Assembly (NCBI GenBank): GCA_900551515.1
Contig: URWH01000071.1
Coordinates: 1-8,967, forward strand
Direction: 5' to 3'
DNA: 8,967 nt
From: an uncultured Porphyromonadaceae bacterium
GTDB lineage: Bacteria > Bacteroidota > Bacteroidia > Bacteroidales > Muribaculaceae
Of this stretch, positions 7,015-8,967 are shown in pieces; within the stretch, counting starts at the first letter, position 1; every line of letters begins with the position of its first letter. The notes under the pieces were generated by a model. It did not search any database. It had not been told where the DNA came from and saw only the letters and a list, made by a program, of their open reading frames with translations. A program made the translations under genes and the position numbers.

Positions 7015-7132
7015 TCGAGCACATCATAAACAGCGAGCTGCAAGGCGCTGAGGATGAGGCTGACGGTTTAGCAAATGACCGAAGCCGAATTCCGAAGGCG
7101 ACGCAGCGGATTGCCCATTATAACGAACCGAC

Positions 7133-7903
7133 TCAGGGGTGTTCGTGGGTAACCACATAATCCCGCACATGGCGGAAAAGATCGGTGGCGAACACGAAAT
7201 CGTTGAGCGCTTCGCTTGAAGTGTGATAAATCTCGTGCATGTCGCCCACCCATTCACGATGGCCTTTGTTGAGGAACACGATGTTCTCACCGATACCGAG
7301 CACCGAGTTCATATCGTGAGTGTTGATGATCGTCGTGATATTATATTCATGCGTGATGTCGCTCAGAAGCTCATCGATAAGAATCGACGTGCGCGGATCG
7401 AGGCCCGAGTTAGGCTCGTCGCAAAACAGATAATGGGGATTCAGCGCTATCGCCCTGGCGATGGCCACACGTTTCTGCATGCCGCCTGATATCTCCGACG
7501 GATACTTCGAATCGGCGCCCTTAAGATTGACTCGCTCGATACAGAAGTGAGCGCGCTCGAGCATCTCTTCATGGGTCATGTCGGAAAACATCACAAGCGG
7601 AAACATCACATTACCGAGCACTGTCTCAGAGTCAAACAAAGCCGATCCCTGAAATAGCATACCTATCTCCCGGCGAAGCATCTTCACTTCCTTATTGTTC
7701 ATTTTAAGGAAGTCGCGGCCATCGTAGAGTATTTCACCGGAATCAGGCCGGAGCAAGCCGACTATCGACTTCATCAGCACCGTTTTACCCGAGCCGCTCT
7801 GACCGATTATCAGGTTTGTCTTGCCGGCGTCGAACACTGCGCTGACGTCGTCGAGTATGACCTTCCCGTCAAACGACTTTGTTATGTTTCTTACTTCTAT
7901 CAT
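7133..7903 (-). CDS. mlaF: Mla-type phospholipid ABC transporter, ATP-binding protein (MlaF-like)
   Basis: The 256-residue product is a complete ABC ATPase: Walker A GQSGSGKT (34-41), Q-loop Q85 (LFQGSALFDS), signature SGGMQ (139-143), Walker B LFCDE (159-163), D-loop SGLD, and switch H196 (NTHDM). The SALFDSETVLGNVMFPL region and the strict partnership with an MlaE-type permease point to the MlaF/Ttg2A group, which powers phospholipid movement between inner and outer membrane. The C-terminus carries a short extension (DFVFATDLFRHVRDYVVTHEHP) beyond the core fold. The gene overlaps mlaE by 4 bases (ATGA), so translation is probably coupled. Downstream is the convergent mutarotase gene across 118 bases; no MCE-domain (MlaD) gene follows. 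The direction of lipid transport cannot be told from sequence. Confidence 0.92.
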   Translation of the reverse strand: MIEVRNITKSFDGKVILDDVSAVFDAGKTNLIIGQSGSGKTVLMKSIVGLLRPDSGEILYDGRDFLKMNNKEVKMLRREIGMLFQGSALFDSETVLGNVMFPLVMFSDMTHEEMLERAHFCIERVNLKGADSKYPSEISGGMQKRVAIARAIALNPHYLFCDEPNSGLDPRTSILIDELLSDITHEYNITTIINTHDMNSVLGIGENIVFLNKGHREWVGDMHEIYHTSSEALNDFVFATDLFRHVRDYVVTHEHP

Positions 7904-8649
7904 TGCAGCAGGAGTTTAGTCAGTATGACATCCAGCAACAGAATCAGTATGCTGCTCGTGACAACGGCGTTGGTGCTTGCCTTGCCCACTTCAAGCGCGC
8001 CACCCTTGACGTAATAGCCGAAAAACGACGACACGCTGGCGATGACATAGGCAAAGAACAGCGATTTGATGAAACCGTACCACACATACCATTCCTCAAA
8101 CAGCGCCTGGATGCCGTAGATGTAACGCGACACCGTGATGATATCCGTGAAAACAGCCACCAGATAACCGCCGAGCATCGATGTGGCAATACAGAATGCC
8201 ACAAGGACAGGCATGAAAAATATGAATGCTATCACCTTGGGCAATACGAGAAACGAAGCTGAATTGACACCCATTATCTCAAGAGCGTCGATCTGTTCGG
8301 TCACACGCATTGTGCCTATCTCGGATGCGATGTTCGATCCCACCTTACCCGCCAATATCAGACAGAGAATCGAGTTGGAGAATTCGAGCAACACGATATC
8401 GCGGGTGGCCAGACCGACGGAATAAGCCGGTATCAGAGGCGACGAAGTGTTGAGTTGCATCTGAATGGTGATCACGGAGCCGATAAAGAGCGAGATGATG
8501 ATTACAAGCGGTATTGAATCGACACCGAGTTTATTGATCTCGAAAACGATTCGCTCGGTCATCACCTTCCAGCGTGGCGGGCTCGTAAACACACGCCCCA
8601 TGAAGAGAGTGTATTTGCCAAGCTGCGATATGGATTTTTGGAAAAGCAT
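7900..8649 (-). CDS. mlaE: Mla-type phospholipid ABC transporter, permease (MlaE-like)
   Basis: This 249-residue inner-membrane permease of the MlaE/DUF140 family has the family signature across 100-129: AGKVGSNIASEIGTMRVTEQ followed by IDALEIMGVN. Hydrophobic segments lie near 45-64, 84-102, 134-168, 193-212 and 227-247, after an amphipathic N-terminal stretch, matching the usual layout; E. coli MlaE is about 260 residues. It would form a dimer that works with two MlaF subunits and normally an MlaD hexamer. The start at 8649 gives the expected family N-terminus, and a perfect -7 promoter element lies 36 bases upstream. No Shine-Dalgarno is present; the leader is A-rich, as is common in this phylum. 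The stop overlaps the mlaF start. Confidence 0.92.
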   Translation of the reverse strand: MLFQKSISQLGKYTLFMGRVFTSPPRWKVMTERIVFEINKLGVDSIPLVIIISLFIGSVITIQMQLNTSSPLIPAYSVGLATRDIVLLEFSNSILCLILAGKVGSNIASEIGTMRVTEQIDALEIMGVNSASFLVLPKVIAFIFFMPVLVAFCIATSMLGGYLVAVFTDIITVSRYIYGIQALFEEWYVWYGFIKSLFFAYVIASVSSFFGYYVKGGALEVGKASTNAVVTSSILILLLDVILTKLLLQ

Positions 8650-8684
8650 TGTCTGTTTTATGATTTGTTGCTTAAAATCAGTTG

Positions 8685-8692
8685 CAAATTTA
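8685..8692 (-). promoter_or_regulatory. Bacteroidota-type promoter (-7 element) for mlaEF
   Basis: Read on the minus strand the sequence is TAAATTTG, identical to the parC -7 element and an exact TAnnTTTG match. It lies 36-43 bases upstream of the mlaE ATG, predicting a leader of about 30 bases. No convincing -33 TTTG is found at the proper distance. Confidence 0.6.
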
Positions 8693-8697
8693 ATGTT

Positions 8698-8967
8698 TTA
8701 TCCGCAATCATCACTCCGCCATCTGTCGAAAATTTCATATTTCGCGCCATATAGGCCAACCTTTTCAATTTCCGGACCGATGCCCGTTGAACTCTCAGAG
8801 CCCATTCCACAAAATTTGTTAACGTCAGGGGCGCAGCAGTGCATCAGATTTGGTGCTGTAAGCGATTGAGCATAACGGGCTATGCGATTGAGCCACAGCG
8901 CCGAAGATGATGTACTGATGCGATCCTCGTTATTTCTGACATATTTTCTTGTCGTGAACGCATTAAC
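8698..8967 (-). CDS. Doubtful minus-strand reading frame, C-terminal 89 residues, entering from the right edge
   Basis: The frame reads from the window edge (8967) to TAA at 8698-8700 without interruption. It includes WLNRIARYAQSLTAPNLMH and, near the end, FCGMGSESSTGIGPEIEKVG and KYEIFDRWRSDDCG. No family is recognised. Against it: three AGA codons and many codons that the well-established genes here use less, and a plus-strand frame is also open over part of the same stretch. For it: an open frame of this length is not common by chance at this base composition, and the stop falls just before the mlaE promoter, where an upstream co-directional gene would end. It may be a real 3' end, a decayed gene, or chance. 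Confidence 0.2.
   Translation of the reverse strand, partial: VNAFTTRKYVRNNEDRISTSSSALWLNRIARYAQSLTAPNLMHCCAPDVNKFCGMGSESSTGIGPEIEKVGLYGAKYEIFDRWRSDDCG
8862..8893. repeat. Direct repeat GCGATTGAGC, 22-bp spacing
   Basis: GCGATTGAGC is found at 8862-8871 and 8884-8893, with a 12-base spacer. Between the copies, ATAACGGGCTAT has partial mirror symmetry. The site lies about 170-200 bases upstream of the mlaE -7 element. The two-turn spacing could suit a paired regulator site, but nothing else supports this. Confidence 0.3.

Larger units (their letters stand above)
8650..8967. other. Right-end region with no secure gene
   Basis: These 318 bases contain the mlaE leader and -7 element, an imperfect inverted repeat ACAAAATTTGT followed by GTTAAC (about 8811-8822), and a 22-bp-spaced direct repeat at 8862-8893. 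There is also one minus-strand frame without stops from 8698 to the window edge, listed separately. Codon use is less biased than in the genes nearby, and I recognise no RNA gene or protein family. Confidence 0.5.

Noticed and set aside
7058..7086. Possible terminator between the convergent mutarotase and mlaF genes
   Set aside because: Only two 4-bp stem blocks (GGCT/AGCC and CGGT/ACCG) with an internal loop and no T-run on either strand. I see no convincing terminator in the 118-base gap.
8698..8760. TTCGACAG on the minus strand as the start of a tmRNA
   Set aside because: The rest of a tmRNA (tRNA-like ends, tag frame, T-arm sequence) is not found at a sensible distance.
8465..8869. Plus-strand 134-codon frame over mlaE and the right-end region
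   Set aside because: Its first half is antisense to the well-supported mlaE gene, and the rest matches no family I recognise.

Overview
The window looks like chromosomal DNA of a Bacteroidota member, order Bacteroidales, possibly Muribaculaceae. The genus-level part is inference. Supporting signs are: two exact matches to the Bacteroidota -7 promoter element (TAnnTTTG); start codons without Shine-Dalgarno sequences; a DUF3316 protein, a family I know from Bacteroidales; a PepSY-like lipoprotein with an acidic run after the lipid cysteine; and a moderately GC-rich coding style (many GCC, ATC, CGC and GAC codons). I see no rRNA, tRNA, CRISPR array, insertion sequence or phage gene.

Layout. Positions 1-341 hold the 3' end of a DUF4332 (helix-hairpin-helix) protein, followed by a perfect 14-bp hairpin. 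Positions 439-960 encode a small PepSY-like lipoprotein that ends in a good rho-independent terminator. A promoter at 1128-1135 precedes five tightly packed plus-strand genes (1180-7014): topoisomerase IV subunit A (parC), a DUF3316 exported protein, an S41-family lipoprotein protease, an exported endonuclease/exonuclease/phosphatase-family (EEP) protein and an L-rhamnose-mutarotase-family enzyme. Gaps between them are 13, 25 and 2 bases, then a 4-base overlap, so they are probably one operon. Converging on it from the minus strand are mlaF and mlaE (7133-8649), overlapping by 4 bases. These are the ATPase and permease of an Mla-type phospholipid ABC transporter, with their own -7 element at 8685-8692. 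The last 318 bases (8650-8967) hold that promoter, a 22-bp-spaced direct repeat and a doubtful minus-strand reading frame that runs off the window.

How the genes relate. Apart from parC, the DUF4332 protein and the mutarotase, everything recognisable is exported or acts in the envelope: two lipoproteins, two signal-peptide proteins and a lipid transporter. The operon thus joins a chromosome-decatenation enzyme to exported proteins of unknown or loosely known role. I found no clear new defence or mobile system. The points most worth a second look are the absent quinolone-anchoring residues in ParC, the non-canonical active site of the S41 protease, the lack of an MlaD gene beside mlaEF, and the unexplained right end.
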